The notes under the pieces are model-generated. The model was given only the letters and a program-made list of their open reading frames with translations. It was not told the DNA's origin and ran no database searches. DNA of 64,000 nucleotides from Flavobacteriales bacterium (lineage in GTDB: Bacteria > Bacteroidota > Bacteroidia > Flavobacteriales_F > PHOS-HE28). The DNA is taken from positions 434,001 through 498,000 of the forward strand of contig JADJCX010000033.1 in NCBI GenBank assembly GCA_016703005.1, written 5' to 3'. How positions within the stretch are numbered: the first letter of the stretch is position 1; each line of letters opens with the position of its first letter. The position numbers and the translations under genes are program-made. Of the stretch, positions 56,192-64,000 are shown piece by piece.

Positions 56192-58243
56192 TCAGCGCAA
56201 CCGAACATTCAATCCGACGAAGTAGGAACGGGTCGGCGCGGGATTGTAGTAGCGCATGCCCGGGTCGTTCGGTTGCACCCATCCGGAGTAAGCGTTATTG
56301 AACACGTTCTCGCACAGGGCAAAGACTTCCAACAGGCCACGACGGGCAATGTGCAGCTCGTAGCCGAGCCGTGCGTTGCATAGCATTGTTCCAGGGATGG
56401 TGGTCGGGCCTCCGTCAACGGCAAGTACATCACCTGTGTAGCGGTTGTTCACCATCAATTGCCAACCACGGCGGCTGAGCATTTGTGCCGCCACACCTCC
56501 GGTGATCGGAGCCACTCCTGCCAAATGCACTTGGCCCTCTCCGGTGGTCCCGATCGAACGCAGCTCTTGGGCGGAAAGAAACATGCGCACAACGAATGTT
56601 CCACCGGCGCCGACGCGGAACGTCAAAGTTCCTTCCGCTTCAATACCCTGCATCAATGCTCCTCCACTGTTGGTGGTGTGCGGACTCCCGTTCAGTGGTG
56701 AAACAGTGACGATCCGATCGTCGATCCGCCGACAGTATGCCACTATCCCACCTCGGTACTTGCTCTTCGGCCCACCGGCGTCGATCCCACATTCCATTTC
56801 GCGCACTTCCTCGGGTCGAAGTTCATGGTCGAACGTTTCGCCGGTCCAAACTTCAGTGACAGTCGGCCGCGATACCCCTTCAGCATAGCGCCCATATAAA
56901 TGGACGTTCGTAGCCATCCGTAACCGTGCACCGATGTGCGGCCACAGTTCGCCGTTCGCGGGCAGAGAGCCTTGACGGTGGTTCAGGCGATCGCTGGCCA
57001 TATAGGTGTTGTGCTCGCCGCCAACACCCGCAAAGAACCAGAGATGATCGCGCAATTGCGCTTTAGCAACGAGGTATGGCGTTGTATTGGTTACCCTGAA
57101 TTGTGCATCGGTCCGTGTGCCATTCAACTCACCATCCTCGCTATAAGATCGATCCAGCAGTTCATCCATTTCCCACAGCGATTCGCCGCCCAACTCCCAT
57201 TCGAACAGCCAGTGCCGAGCACGGGCCTTTCCGCCTGCTCCCAGGCGCACACCCGCGGCCGTGTATGTTTCATCCTTGAGCCCACTGAAGCTCGGGCTGT
57301 TGCCATAGGGGTTCCGCTTGTTGATGTGCTGGCCGGTGAGGGTTGCACGCAAGAGCCACTGCCGACCAATGCGTTGCTCTCCGCTGATGCCGCCGAAGAC
57401 TTGCGACTTGTCCAAGTGCGCGTTGATCTTCTTGCTCCATGTATTCGCTGACGTTGGCGCGTTGGTAGCGGTTCCAGCGTTCAGGCTACCGGGTAACTCC
57501 CAGTAGGCATGCTGGTACGTGACGGCGCATGTCAGCGTGCTACGATCAGCCTTGAGCCCGGCAACAATGAATGCTTGTCGTTTGCGCGTGGCTTCCTGGT
57601 CCCGGTAGCCACTGTTCGTTTGTGCAACACCACCGGCCCTTATGTACCGGCCGTTCCGCTGGAATGCAACGGATCCTTCGCCTCGATGGTACTGATTGGA
57701 ACCGGTCGAATAACTGAACGACACCTCAGGCCCGCTCTTCGCCGGCGACGGAAGTCCCGCCAGAAGCAACCCGGCCGGGGCACTCCCGAATACGGGTGAA
57801 GCGACACTTCGAACCACCTCAAGACCGCCGATGATCGAAGGGTCCAACAACTCCAAGGGAGTTGTGCCGTCAGCCAATGTGATAGGGAAGGGGCCCCAGT
57901 ACACTTTCACACCGCGCACACCGAACGGAGCCCGGATAACGCTGCCGCGTATGCTCAACCTCGCACTTCCGCCGAGGCCGCGAGTGTCCATTTGCACCCC
58001 GGGTGCCCACGCGAGTGCCCCTTGCAGTGAGGAGCGGTCGTAGTTCGTGAGTTGAAGACTGTCCAACGTGGTGCTCGAGGTTGCAAGGCCGTTGTCGTGT
58101 TCGAACCTTGAGAGGCGCACCACGTGGTCCTTCAACAAGAAGGTATCGGTCAGAACCACCGCATTATCTGAAGTCCGGTTGTCGACCTGAGCATGGGCGA
58201 GCTGCCCTAAAAGGCACGAGAGGCGAACAACGAAGCGGCGCAT
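56192..58243 (-). CDS. TonB-dependent outer-membrane receptor
   Basis: 683 residues from the ATG at 58243, which starts a signal peptide (MRRFVVRLSCLLGQLAHAQ); ATG at 58261 is an in-frame alternative. A plug domain (about 50-155: GVQMDTRGLGGSARLSIRGS, LADGTTPLELLDPSIIGGLEVVR) is followed by a FecA/siderophore-receptor-type barrel with a C-terminal strand ending FVGLNVRLR. It has no STN and no carboxypeptidase-like domain. It is not obviously linked to the Bat operon, from which it is separated by about 130 bases, nor to the downstream MsrB. Ligand unknown. Confidence 0.85.
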   Translation of the reverse strand: MRRFVVRLSCLLGQLAHAQVDNRTSDNAVVLTDTFLLKDHVVRLSRFEHDNGLATSSTTLDSLQLTNYDRSSLQGALAWAPGVQMDTRGLGGSARLSIRGSVIRAPFGVRGVKVYWGPFPITLADGTTPLELLDPSIIGGLEVVRSVASPVFGSAPAGLLLAGLPSPAKSGPEVSFSYSTGSNQYHRGEGSVAFQRNGRYIRAGGVAQTNSGYRDQEATRKRQAFIVAGLKADRSTLTCAVTYQHAYWELPGSLNAGTATNAPTSANTWSKKINAHLDKSQVFGGISGEQRIGRQWLLRATLTGQHINKRNPYGNSPSFSGLKDETYTAAGVRLGAGGKARARHWLFEWELGGESLWEMDELLDRSYSEDGELNGTRTDAQFRVTNTTPYLVAKAQLRDHLWFFAGVGGEHNTYMASDRLNHRQGSLPANGELWPHIGARLRMATNVHLYGRYAEGVSRPTVTEVWTGETFDHELRPEEVREMECGIDAGGPKSKYRGGIVAYCRRIDDRIVTVSPLNGSPHTTNSGGALMQGIEAEGTLTFRVGAGGTFVVRMFLSAQELRSIGTTGEGQVHLAGVAPITGGVAAQMLSRRGWQLMVNNRYTGDVLAVDGGPTTIPGTMLCNARLGYELHIARRGLLEVFALCENVFNNAYSGWVQPNDPGMRYYNPAPTRSYFVGLNVRLR

Positions 58244-58280
58244 CGGGAGAAGCGCCGCCAAGTTATTCCGGTCGAAAGCG

Positions 58281-58783
58281 CTATTTCTTCTCTTCGAACT
58301 TCAGGCTTACACTATTGATGCAGTAGCGCAAGCCGGTCGGTTGTGGGCCGTCATTGAACACATGGCCCAAATGCCCCCGCAGCGGCCACAAACCACTTCG
58401 TCGCGCTGCATGCCATGGCTGCTGTCGGCCGCTACCGAAACACTGCTTTTGGCCACGGGTTGATAGAAGCTCGGCCAACCGGTCCCGCTTTCGAATTTCG
58501 TCTCGCTTCCGAACAACTCTAGGCCACAGGCCGCGCACAGGTACGCTCCAGTGGCGTGATGGTCGACGTACTCGCCGGTAAAAGCGCGTTCGGTTCCTTT
58601 TTCACGGAGCACCCGGTATTGCTCTTCCGTCAACTGCTTCTTCCATTCGTCGTTAGTTTTCATGATCGGGTAGGTTGGAGAATGTGCCTTGGCGGCATTG
58701 TCCTTCATGGCTTCTTCGTGCGTGCGCTGTGCACAGGCAGCGACGATCAGCAGGTAGAGGCAAGCTAAGTTCGTCAGGCGCAT
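58281..58783 (-). pseudogene. msrB: MsrB, lipoprotein methionine-R-sulfoxide reductase, one frame break
   Basis: Start ATG at 58783 (58798 also possible) gives a lipobox (LIVAAC), so the enzyme is predicted to be membrane-anchored. Motifs: NDEWKKQLTEEQYRVLREKGTE, CAACGLELF (zinc CxxC), GTGWPSF, CGRCGG (second CxxC) and, in another frame, HLGHVFNDGPQPTGLRYCIN with the catalytic cysteine. The break is in a run of G (reading GGGGG where GGGGGG restores RCGGHLGHVF), near 58385. It repairs oxidised methionine, here likely in the periplasm. Confidence 0.85.
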
Positions 58784-58914
58784 AGGTATCGTGTTCATCG
58801 GGCAGCGGAATTGTTGGCTTCTTCGACCCCGGAGGGTCGGTAGTAGGACCTTCCGATGGGATATACGCGTTCGTTCGCAGAACAGATCGCCCCACTACAT
58901 TCGCAGCCCTTTAA

Positions 58915-58989
58915 GGGCGTTTAGCTCAGCTGGTTCAGAGCACTACCTCGACAAGGTAGGGGTCACTGGTTCGAATCCAGTAACGCCCA
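58915..58989 (+). tRNA. tRNA-Val (GAC)
   Basis: Acceptor GGGCGTT pairs with AACGCCC (58982-58988), discriminator A. Anticodon stem CTACC/GGTAG with loop TCGACAA gives GAC. D arm GCTCAGCTGGTTCAGAGC, T arm CTGGTTCGAATCCAG. CCA is not encoded. Confidence 0.95.
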
Positions 58990-59229
58990 CAGCGGCCGCC
59001 GAAGTGCACTGCACTGAGGTGGCCTTGCATTTTCAGGAACCGGTCCGGATCACGGGCTCATAACCCCTGCGGATGACCCGGAACGCCAACCTCGCTCTTT
59101 GCGCGATCTCTAGAGAAGCGCATCAACTGTGGTTGTCAGGACGCAACTCAGGGGATCTGGCCGTGCGCTCTGTGCGCTAAGTGACCGAACCACAAGCGCG
59201 CCGTCCGAACGCAGCCCACTCGCCCGACG

Positions 59230-59814
59230 TTGTTCCGGAAGAAACCAAAGAACGCCAGCACCCTCAGCGATGAGGACCTTGTGCTTGAATTACAGCGTGA
59301 AATGGACGCGGACCGGTTCGGCGTGCTCTATGATCGGTACACGGCGAAAGTGTTCCAGAAGTGCGTGGGTATGACGCATGATCGCGATCTGGCCAAGGAT
59401 CTTACGCACGACATTTTCTTGAAAGTGTTCACGGGCTTGAGCAAGTTCGATCACAGGAGCAAATTCGGCACGTGGCTGTATAGTATTACGTACAACTATT
59501 GCTTGGATCACCTGCGGAAGTCGAAACGAAAGCAGGAGGACGATATCGACGAGGAGCGCGGTCCCAGTGAACATCCCGAGGACGCGTTCGAGGAGCAGTT
59601 GCTGGCATTGCGGAGTGAGCGGCTCCTCTTAGTGCTTGAGCAAGTGGACCCAGGGGATCGAGCTATGCTCCTGATGAAATACCAGGACGAACTCAGTGTG
59701 AAGGAGATCCAGGACATCTTAGGGTTGAGCGAGAGCGCAGTGAAGATGCGGATGCTCAGGGCCAGGGAGCGAGCACTACAAGCCTATCATCAACTTTACC
59801 GGGAGGACGCATGA
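59230..59814 (+). CDS. ECF sigma-70 factor
   Basis: 194 residues from a TTG start (no better upstream start in frame). Region 2 is at about 20-90 (ADRFGVLYDRYTAKVFQKCVGMTHDRDLAKDLTHD, STWLYSITYNYCLDHLRK-like GTWLYSITYN) and region 4 at about 130-185 (LEQVDPGDRAMLLMKYQDELSVKEIQDILGLSESAVKMRMLRARER). It overlaps the next gene by four bases (ATGA), and that small gene sits where an anti-sigma factor usually does. Two MscS channels and a DUF3078 protein follow. Confidence 0.9.
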   Translation: MFRKKPKNASTLSDEDLVLELQREMDADRFGVLYDRYTAKVFQKCVGMTHDRDLAKDLTHDIFLKVFTGLSKFDHRSKFGTWLYSITYNYCLDHLRKSKRKQEDDIDEERGPSEHPEDAFEEQLLALRSERLLLVLEQVDPGDRAMLLMKYQDELSVKEIQDILGLSESAVKMRMLRARERALQAYHQLYREDA

Positions 59815-60029
59815 GCCAGCGCAACCCTTTCCAAGTGATCCGTTCCACGGATCAACCGCCCGAAAGCCTGCGAAAGGACGTGATGGGCAGTGTGAAGATG
59901 CTGATGCTCATCATGCGCTTCGCCCAACTCTTCATGGCCGACTACGGCAATTTGCTCTTTGACAAGGTGCGCCTGCTCGGCTCCAAGCCCAAAGGCACAA
60001 CGCCTGGCGATAGCTCGAAAGACAGCTGA
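59811..60029 (+). CDS. Small protein, 72 residues, in the anti-sigma position
   Basis: ATG at 59811 overlaps the sigma factor stop. The protein has an amphipathic or hydrophobic stretch (SVKMLMLIMRFAQLFMADY) and a Lys/Gly/Ser-rich tail. I do not recognise the family. No zinc HxxxCxxC motif and no clear membrane helix of full length. Its position suggests it could modulate the sigma factor, but that is inference. Confidence 0.6.
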   Translation: MSQRNPFQVIRSTDQPPESLRKDVMGSVKMLMLIMRFAQLFMADYGNLLFDKVRLLGSKPKGTTPGDSSKDS

Positions 60030-60070
60030 ACATTAGCGCCAACTGAACGATCACTCACCCCCTCATTCCT

Positions 60071-60886
60071 ATGTACCAACGCATCATCGATTCTTTCGAT
60101 GCCTATCTGGGCAACATCATTGCCTCGCTGCCAACGCTGCTCAGTGGCCTCTTGGTGCTCTTAGTAGGGTGGCTATTGGCCAAACTGCTGAAGATTGCAG
60201 TACTGCGCGGAGGAAGGCGGGTGCTGGACCCTATTGCTGAGCGCAGCGGCTTGGATGCCGTGCTCAGTAAGTTAGGTGGCCTGTCGCTGACCAAGCTTCT
60301 CGCTTGGCTGATCTATGGGCTGGTGCTCCTTGTGTTCCTCACCGCAGCCGCCGATACAATGGGCATGGTCGGGCTGACACGTGCCATTGGTGCGTTCTTG
60401 GCCTACTTGCCCACGCTGCTCACGGCTATGGCCATTTTCCTGGTCGGCTTCATGCTTGCCGAGAAAGTGAAGGGCATGGTGAGCACCCTCACTGAAACCA
60501 TCGGCTTGAGCGGCGGAAAATCGATCGCCAAAGTGCTGTTCGGGACCGTAATGCTCTTTATGACCATTACGGCGTTGAATGTTGCGGGTGTGGACACTAC
60601 TTTGATCACCAGCAATATCCTCCTCGTCATCGGCGGCGTGCTTCTGGCATTCGCCATCGCCTATGGATTCGCTGCGCGAGAGATCCTCACCAACATCCTC
60701 AGCAGCTACTATGGAAAGGACCGCTTCAAGACGGGCATGCGCATTCGCGTGGGCAACGATGAAGGTATCATCGAGCGGATCGATAGCATATCCATAACGT
60801 TGCGCGTGGCGGACAAACTGGTACTGCTGCCCACCAAACAACTGGTGAGCGAACGCATCGAAATATTGGAAGAACCAGCCGAGTGA
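60071..60886 (+). CDS. Small-conductance mechanosensitive channel (MscS-like, TM-helix repeat type)
   Basis: 271 residues with five or so membrane helices in repeats (about 15-45, 70-100, 110-135, 155-170, 178-200) and a final beta-domain (GMRIRVGNDEGIIERIDSI, ITLRVADKLVLLPTKQLVSERIEI). The LLVLLVGWLLAKLLKI helix repeats fit the MscS-TM/CmpX-like group rather than E. coli MscS. Likely a membrane-tension or solute-release channel. 46 bases precede the second MscS gene. Confidence 0.8.
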   Translation: MYQRIIDSFDAYLGNIIASLPTLLSGLLVLLVGWLLAKLLKIAVLRGGRRVLDPIAERSGLDAVLSKLGGLSLTKLLAWLIYGLVLLVFLTAAADTMGMVGLTRAIGAFLAYLPTLLTAMAIFLVGFMLAEKVKGMVSTLTETIGLSGGKSIAKVLFGTVMLFMTITALNVAGVDTTLITSNILLVIGGVLLAFAIAYGFAAREILTNILSSYYGKDRFKTGMRIRVGNDEGIIERIDSISITLRVADKLVLLPTKQLVSERIEILEEPAE

Positions 60887-60932
60887 CCGGCTTTCTTTGC
60901 GACTTGTTGCACGCATATTCAGAACAGATTGT

Positions 60933-61769
60933 ATGAATGATCATATGGACAAGGTTGGATCATTGACAGCGAGGGCGTGGGAGATGGTATTGCATTACGG
61001 CCCCAAACTGTTCATGGCCCTGCTGGTGCTTTGGGTAGGCCATTTGCTCATAAGGCTCGCTGGTCGATTGTTGGACCGGGCGATGACGAGCAGGGAAGTG
61101 GAACCCACATTGCAGCGCTTTCTGCGCAGCTTGATCACCATCGCATTGCGCGTCCTGTTGTTCATCACCGTGATCCAGATGCTGGGTGTGGAGACCACCA
61201 GCTTCGTGGCCATCATCGGGGCAGCGGGGCTTGCGGTGGGCTTGGCGTTGCAAGGCACGTTGGCCAACTTCGCCGGAGGCACCTTGGTGCTGTTGTTCCG
61301 TCCGTACAAAGTGGGCGACTTGATAGAGGCCCAAGGGGTTACGGGCCATGTGAAGGAGATCCAGATCTTCACCACCATTCTACTTACTCCGGAGAACAAA
61401 ACGGCGATCATCCCGAATGGACCCATGGCCAATGGTAACATCATCAATTACAGCGCCGATGGGAGAATGCGGGTGGACCTGGTGTTCGGAATGGCCCACG
61501 ACATGTCGATCACAGCAACCCGCGAGGCACTGGTAGCCTCCATGAAGAAGAACCCCAAAGTGCTTCAAAACCCCGAGCCCTCCGTAACCGTGAATAAGAT
61601 CAACCAAGACGGTGTGGAATTGGCCGTTCGTCCTTGGTGCCATCCCGACGAATATTGGGATGTTTACTTCGGTGTTTACGAAGAAGGCCGCAATGCCCTG
61701 ATGGCCGCTGGCATCAAGGGCCCACAACATCAGATCCTGTTGCAGAACATTCTCACGCCCACCGATTAG
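60933..61769 (+). CDS. mscS: MscS-type mechanosensitive channel
   Basis: 278 residues from the ATG at 60933 (an in-frame start at 60897 adds 12 residues without homology). Three membrane helices, the third being the pore helix with the Gly/Ala pattern GAAGLAVGLALQGTLANFAGG typical of MscS, then the beta domain (FRPYKVGDLIEAQGVTGHVKEI) and the C-terminal alpha/beta domain (VDLVFGMAHDMSITATREALV, VRPWCHPDEYWDVYFG). Opens on hypo-osmotic shock. Second channel in the sigma operon. Confidence 0.9.
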   Translation: MNDHMDKVGSLTARAWEMVLHYGPKLFMALLVLWVGHLLIRLAGRLLDRAMTSREVEPTLQRFLRSLITIALRVLLFITVIQMLGVETTSFVAIIGAAGLAVGLALQGTLANFAGGTLVLLFRPYKVGDLIEAQGVTGHVKEIQIFTTILLTPENKTAIIPNGPMANGNIINYSADGRMRVDLVFGMAHDMSITATREALVASMKKNPKVLQNPEPSVTVNKINQDGVELAVRPWCHPDEYWDVYFGVYEEGRNALMAAGIKGPQHQILLQNILTPTD

Positions 61770-61789
61770 TTCCTCACATCCCCCCGAAT

Positions 61790-62748
61790 ATGAAACCAAC
61801 CGTTCCTCTCTCTTTCGTTGCCCTGCTCTCCAGCACCGCCATTGCGCAAGTGGACCAGACCATCCAACAAGCACAGATGCAGGCCAGGTCGGCCGCCGAC
61901 ACCACCGGCAAGATCTGGACAACAGGCGGTGTTTTCAACGTCAACTTCAGCCAAGTACAACTGATCAACTGGGCAGGTGGTGGCATAAGCAGCGTAAGCG
62001 GCAGCGGATTGTTCAACGCGTTCGCCAACCGCAAGAAGGGCAAACACAGTTGGGACAACAGCATTGCCCTGGCGTACGGGTTGATGGCGCAGGAAGGCAA
62101 GAAGACCTTCAAGACCGACGACCGATTGGAGTTGAACAGCAAATACGGCTATGAGATAGGCAAGTCGCTCTACTTCAGTACCCTGTTCCAGTTCCGCAGC
62201 CAGTTCGCTGATGGTTTCAAAACCGTGGACGACTCTGTCGCCATTTCGCGGTTCCTTGCCCCGGCGTACGTCCTGCTGGGCGTGGGCTTCGACTATAAGC
62301 CCAACGACAACTTCTCGCTATTCGCAAGCCCTGCCATGGCGCGGTTCGTTATCGTAGGTGATCAGACATTAGCAGATGCAGGTGCCTTCGGCGTGGAAGC
62401 CGCCGTGCGTGATACTGCTGGAAACATGCTGACGCCGGGCGAGAATCTGGACTTCCAGTTCGGTGCATACTTGAACGCACAGTACAAGAAGGACATCGCC
62501 AAGAATGTGAATTTCTTCACCCGTTTGGAACTCTTCAGCAACTACCTGCGGAGCCCCAGAATGTGGACGTGATATGGGAAACGATGTGGACGTTCAAGGT
62601 GAACGATTGGCTGGCGGCCAACCTCAACACGATCTTGCTTTACGATCACGATATAGACATTACACGTACTGAGGACAACGTGGTGAAGACCGGTCCGACC
62701 ACCCAGTTCAAGGAGGCTTTTGGGCTTGGCTTGACTGTTAAGTTTTAG
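61790..62748 (+). pseudogene. DUF3078 protein, one frame break
   Basis: About 318 residues when rejoined. Signal peptide (MKPTVPLSFVALLSSTAIA), then the DUF3078 fold: WTTGGVFNVNFSQVQLINWAGGG, WDNSIALAYGLM, SKYGYEIGKSLYFSTLFQFRSQ, repeated membrane-like beta strands. At about 62560 the frame shifts in a C run (SPRMWT stop versus NVDVIWETMWTFKVNDWL in frame), ending FGLGLTVKF. Probably an outer-membrane beta-barrel; its role is unknown. A terminator follows. Confidence 0.8.
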
Positions 62749-62770
62749 GGTGCTGCTGAATGTAGTGGAA

Positions 62771-62798
62771 AGGCCTCCGGATGGAGGCTTTTCTGTTT
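62771..62798 (+). terminator. Rho-independent terminator
   Basis: Stem GCCTCC / GGAGGC with loop GGAT, flanked by A and followed by TTTTCTGTTT, 25 bases after the DUF3078 stop. Confidence 0.8.
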
Positions 62799-62830
62799 CG
62801 CAATGCGCTGACCAGAGGTGAGGGAAGTTC

Positions 62831-62860
62831 GTATTTATTATATTAACATAATATAAATTA
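62831..62860. other. AT-rich inverted repeat between convergent genes
   Basis: A 30-base block made almost only of A and T includes a perfect TTATATT-AACAT-AATATAA (62838-62856). It stands out against GC-rich surroundings and lies between the DUF3078 terminator and the epimerase stop. It could be a bidirectional terminator remnant, a nucleoid-protein site, or a relic of transfer. Confidence 0.6.
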
Positions 62861-62887
62861 TGCGCTATGCAAAATGCGAATTCAAGC

Positions 62888-63925
62888 TCAGATGAAAGGC
62901 AACTGAACGACCAGTTCAACACCTAAACCCGCACTCCGCTTCAACACATGCTTACCATTATCCAGTCCTATCCCCACGAATGGATCGTTCGCGATCAACC
63001 AAGGTCCGTCCAGATCCAACAGGTGCGCCGATCCGGACAGATGAAATGCCGCAGTGCAGCCCAAGGAGCTTTCGCTCATACTCCCGAGCATGACGTGTTG
63101 ACCAGCATGAACGGCTGCATTTGCCATGGCCATGGCTTGATCCAACCCGCCGCACTTCATCAGCTTCAAGTTCACGCCGCCAAAGCCATTTGACCGTTCC
63201 GGCATGTCCGCTATGCCCTGCACGGATTCATCCGCATACACCGTGGCTGCCCCGGTTCGTTGCAGCCGGTAGTTCAGCTCCAACTCATCCTTGGCAAATG
63301 GTTGCTCAATTCCAAGCAGTTGACCACTATTGATGGTACTCAAAACATCAACCGCTTGCGATTGGTTTGTCCAAGCTTGGTTAACATCGAGGAATAAGTT
63401 CTTGTTCCAGAGCGCATTGACCATTTCAACCCGCCGGATATCCTGGACTCCGTTCAACTTCAGTTTCAGCACATCACAATCAGGCAGTTCCAACAGCCGT
63501 TCAGGGATATCCTTGAGATCGCACACGCCCAAGGTGAACATCGCTTTAGCGCCACCTGGAACGGTTTGTTCGAGCAGTTCCCAAGCCGGTCGACCCACTA
63601 ACCGGCCGGTCAGGTCGTAGGCTGCAGTAACCAGCGCGGCTCGTGCGCAGGGTGCTTCGAAGATCAGCTTGTTTGTCCGTCCGATCAATTCATCCAGGCC
63701 ACCCAGTAGATCGATCGCTGACAAGTCAATGGAGTTAAGAGCCGCTATAACACTTCTCTGATTTTCGAGCAAGTACGGTGGCATCGTGGCTTCCCCATAG
63801 CCGAATAGGTCATTCTGTTCCAACCTCACGAATACGCAATCGGTTCCTGTCCTGACCCCATGAGCCGTTCCGAAGGGATGCTTGAACTGTAGGTGGAAGG
63901 GACACAAACTGATGCGCAAGGACAT
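62888..63925 (-). CDS. Dipeptide epimerase (L-Ala-D/L-Glu epimerase-like, enolase superfamily)
   Basis: 345 residues. The enolase-superfamily catalytic set is visible: KLKLNG (KxK base, near 154-158), DVNQAW (metal D), IEQPF (metal E), ADESV (metal D), NLKLMKCGG (second lysine) and GSMSESSLG. It probably epimerises L-Ala-L/D-Glu dipeptides from peptidoglycan turnover. No obvious operon partner. The 75 bases to the window's right edge hold nothing I can support. Confidence 0.85.
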   Translation of the reverse strand: MSLRISLCPFHLQFKHPFGTAHGVRTGTDCVFVRLEQNDLFGYGEATMPPYLLENQRSVIAALNSIDLSAIDLLGGLDELIGRTNKLIFEAPCARAALVTAAYDLTGRLVGRPAWELLEQTVPGGAKAMFTLGVCDLKDIPERLLELPDCDVLKLKLNGVQDIRRVEMVNALWNKNLFLDVNQAWTNQSQAVDVLSTINSGQLLGIEQPFAKDELELNYRLQRTGAATVYADESVQGIADMPERSNGFGGVNLKLMKCGGLDQAMAMANAAVHAGQHVMLGSMSESSLGCTAAFHLSGSAHLLDLDGPWLIANDPFVGIGLDNGKHVLKRSAGLGVELVVQLPFI

Positions 63926-64000
63926 GTTGCGAAGGTGGCGATCCCAGAGCTGCCGTCCTCACAGGTGGGCCGATGTTCACGAAAAGCGTACAAACCGAAA

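Noticed and set aside
58826..58842. CGACCC-GGGTCG hairpin upstream of tRNA-Val
   Set aside because: It lies upstream of the MsrB start and has no T tract; no support for a terminator or riboswitch.
59040..59085. String CACGGGCTCATAACCCCTG, like a tRNA-Met anticodon arm, after tRNA-Val
   Set aside because: No matching acceptor, D or T arms around it; likely chance or an unrecognisable relic. The rest of 58990-59229 shows no gene.

Overview
The window is GC-rich, almost fully coding DNA from a Bacteroidota chromosome, most likely a Flavobacteriales-type lineage. The evidence is a type IX secretion (T9SS) C-terminal domain at 25.4-26.2 kb, a gliding-motility/CHU_C-type surface protein at 31.4-35.7 kb, a FecI/FecR-type sigma/anti-sigma pair with a TonB receptor, a MoxR-Bat operon, a GH92 mannosidase, DUF3078 and DUF5916 proteins, and TAnnTTTG-like -7 promoter elements. 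I see no phage, insertion sequence, CRISPR array or rRNA. Four tRNAs are present: Ser-GCU, Pro-UGG, Arg-UCU and Val-GAC.

Layout. 0-7.7 kb is a signalling cluster: on the minus strand a ThiF/E1-like-nitroreductase fusion, a GNAT/LuxI-like acyltransferase, a 7TM-DISM histidine kinase, a REC-PAS-histidine kinase, and a small secreted protein; divergently, a lone REC protein paralogous to the REC of the hybrid kinase. 7.8-9.7 kb is an M1 metallopeptidase. 9.7-14 kb is a complete dlt-like operon (carrier protein, DltD, a DltX-like 49-residue protein, the DltB MBOAT and the DltA adenylating enzyme), unusual for a Gram-negative organism. 14-20 kb holds a lipoprotein alpha/beta hydrolase, a DUF5916 outer-membrane protein and an EF-G paralogue. 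20-27.4 kb looks like a small N-glycan scavenging locus: GH92 mannosidase, ROK sugar kinase, FucP-type permease, and nearby a Tat/lipoprotein glycosylasparaginase. 27.4-31.3 kb has a SixA-like phosphatase, a hypothetical protein and ClpB. 31.4-35.7 kb is a 1448-residue surface protein.

35.8-41.8 kb is a cell-surface signalling operon: ECF sigma, FecR, an STN/carboxypeptidase-regulatory protein with about 12 GxQVAGLxN repeats, and a TonB receptor. A matched pair of promoter-like elements, GGGGT-N14-CTGTCATAG, lies before fecR and before the receptor. 41.8-47.6 kb has an NlpC/P60 protein, a thiolase, the three-tRNA cluster and a beta-helix surface protein. 47.6-56.1 kb is the Bat operon (MoxR, DUF58, BatD-like, BatA, B, C, D, E). 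56.2-64 kb has a TonB receptor, a lipoprotein MsrB, tRNA-Val, a second ECF sigma with a 72-residue partner, two MscS-type channels, a DUF3078 protein and a dipeptide epimerase.

A striking global property is about a dozen frame breaks. Each has homologous protein continuing in another frame, and several sit in G or C homopolymers (MsrB, FucP permease, DUF3078). The simplest reading is uncorrected indels in a long-read assembly rather than mass pseudogenisation, so broken genes are given with their full reconstructed span. Strongest candidates for undescribed biology are the acyltransferase/ThiF-nitroreductase/two-kinase cluster, the Gram-negative dlt operon, and the STN-repeat protein in the sigma/FecR operon.
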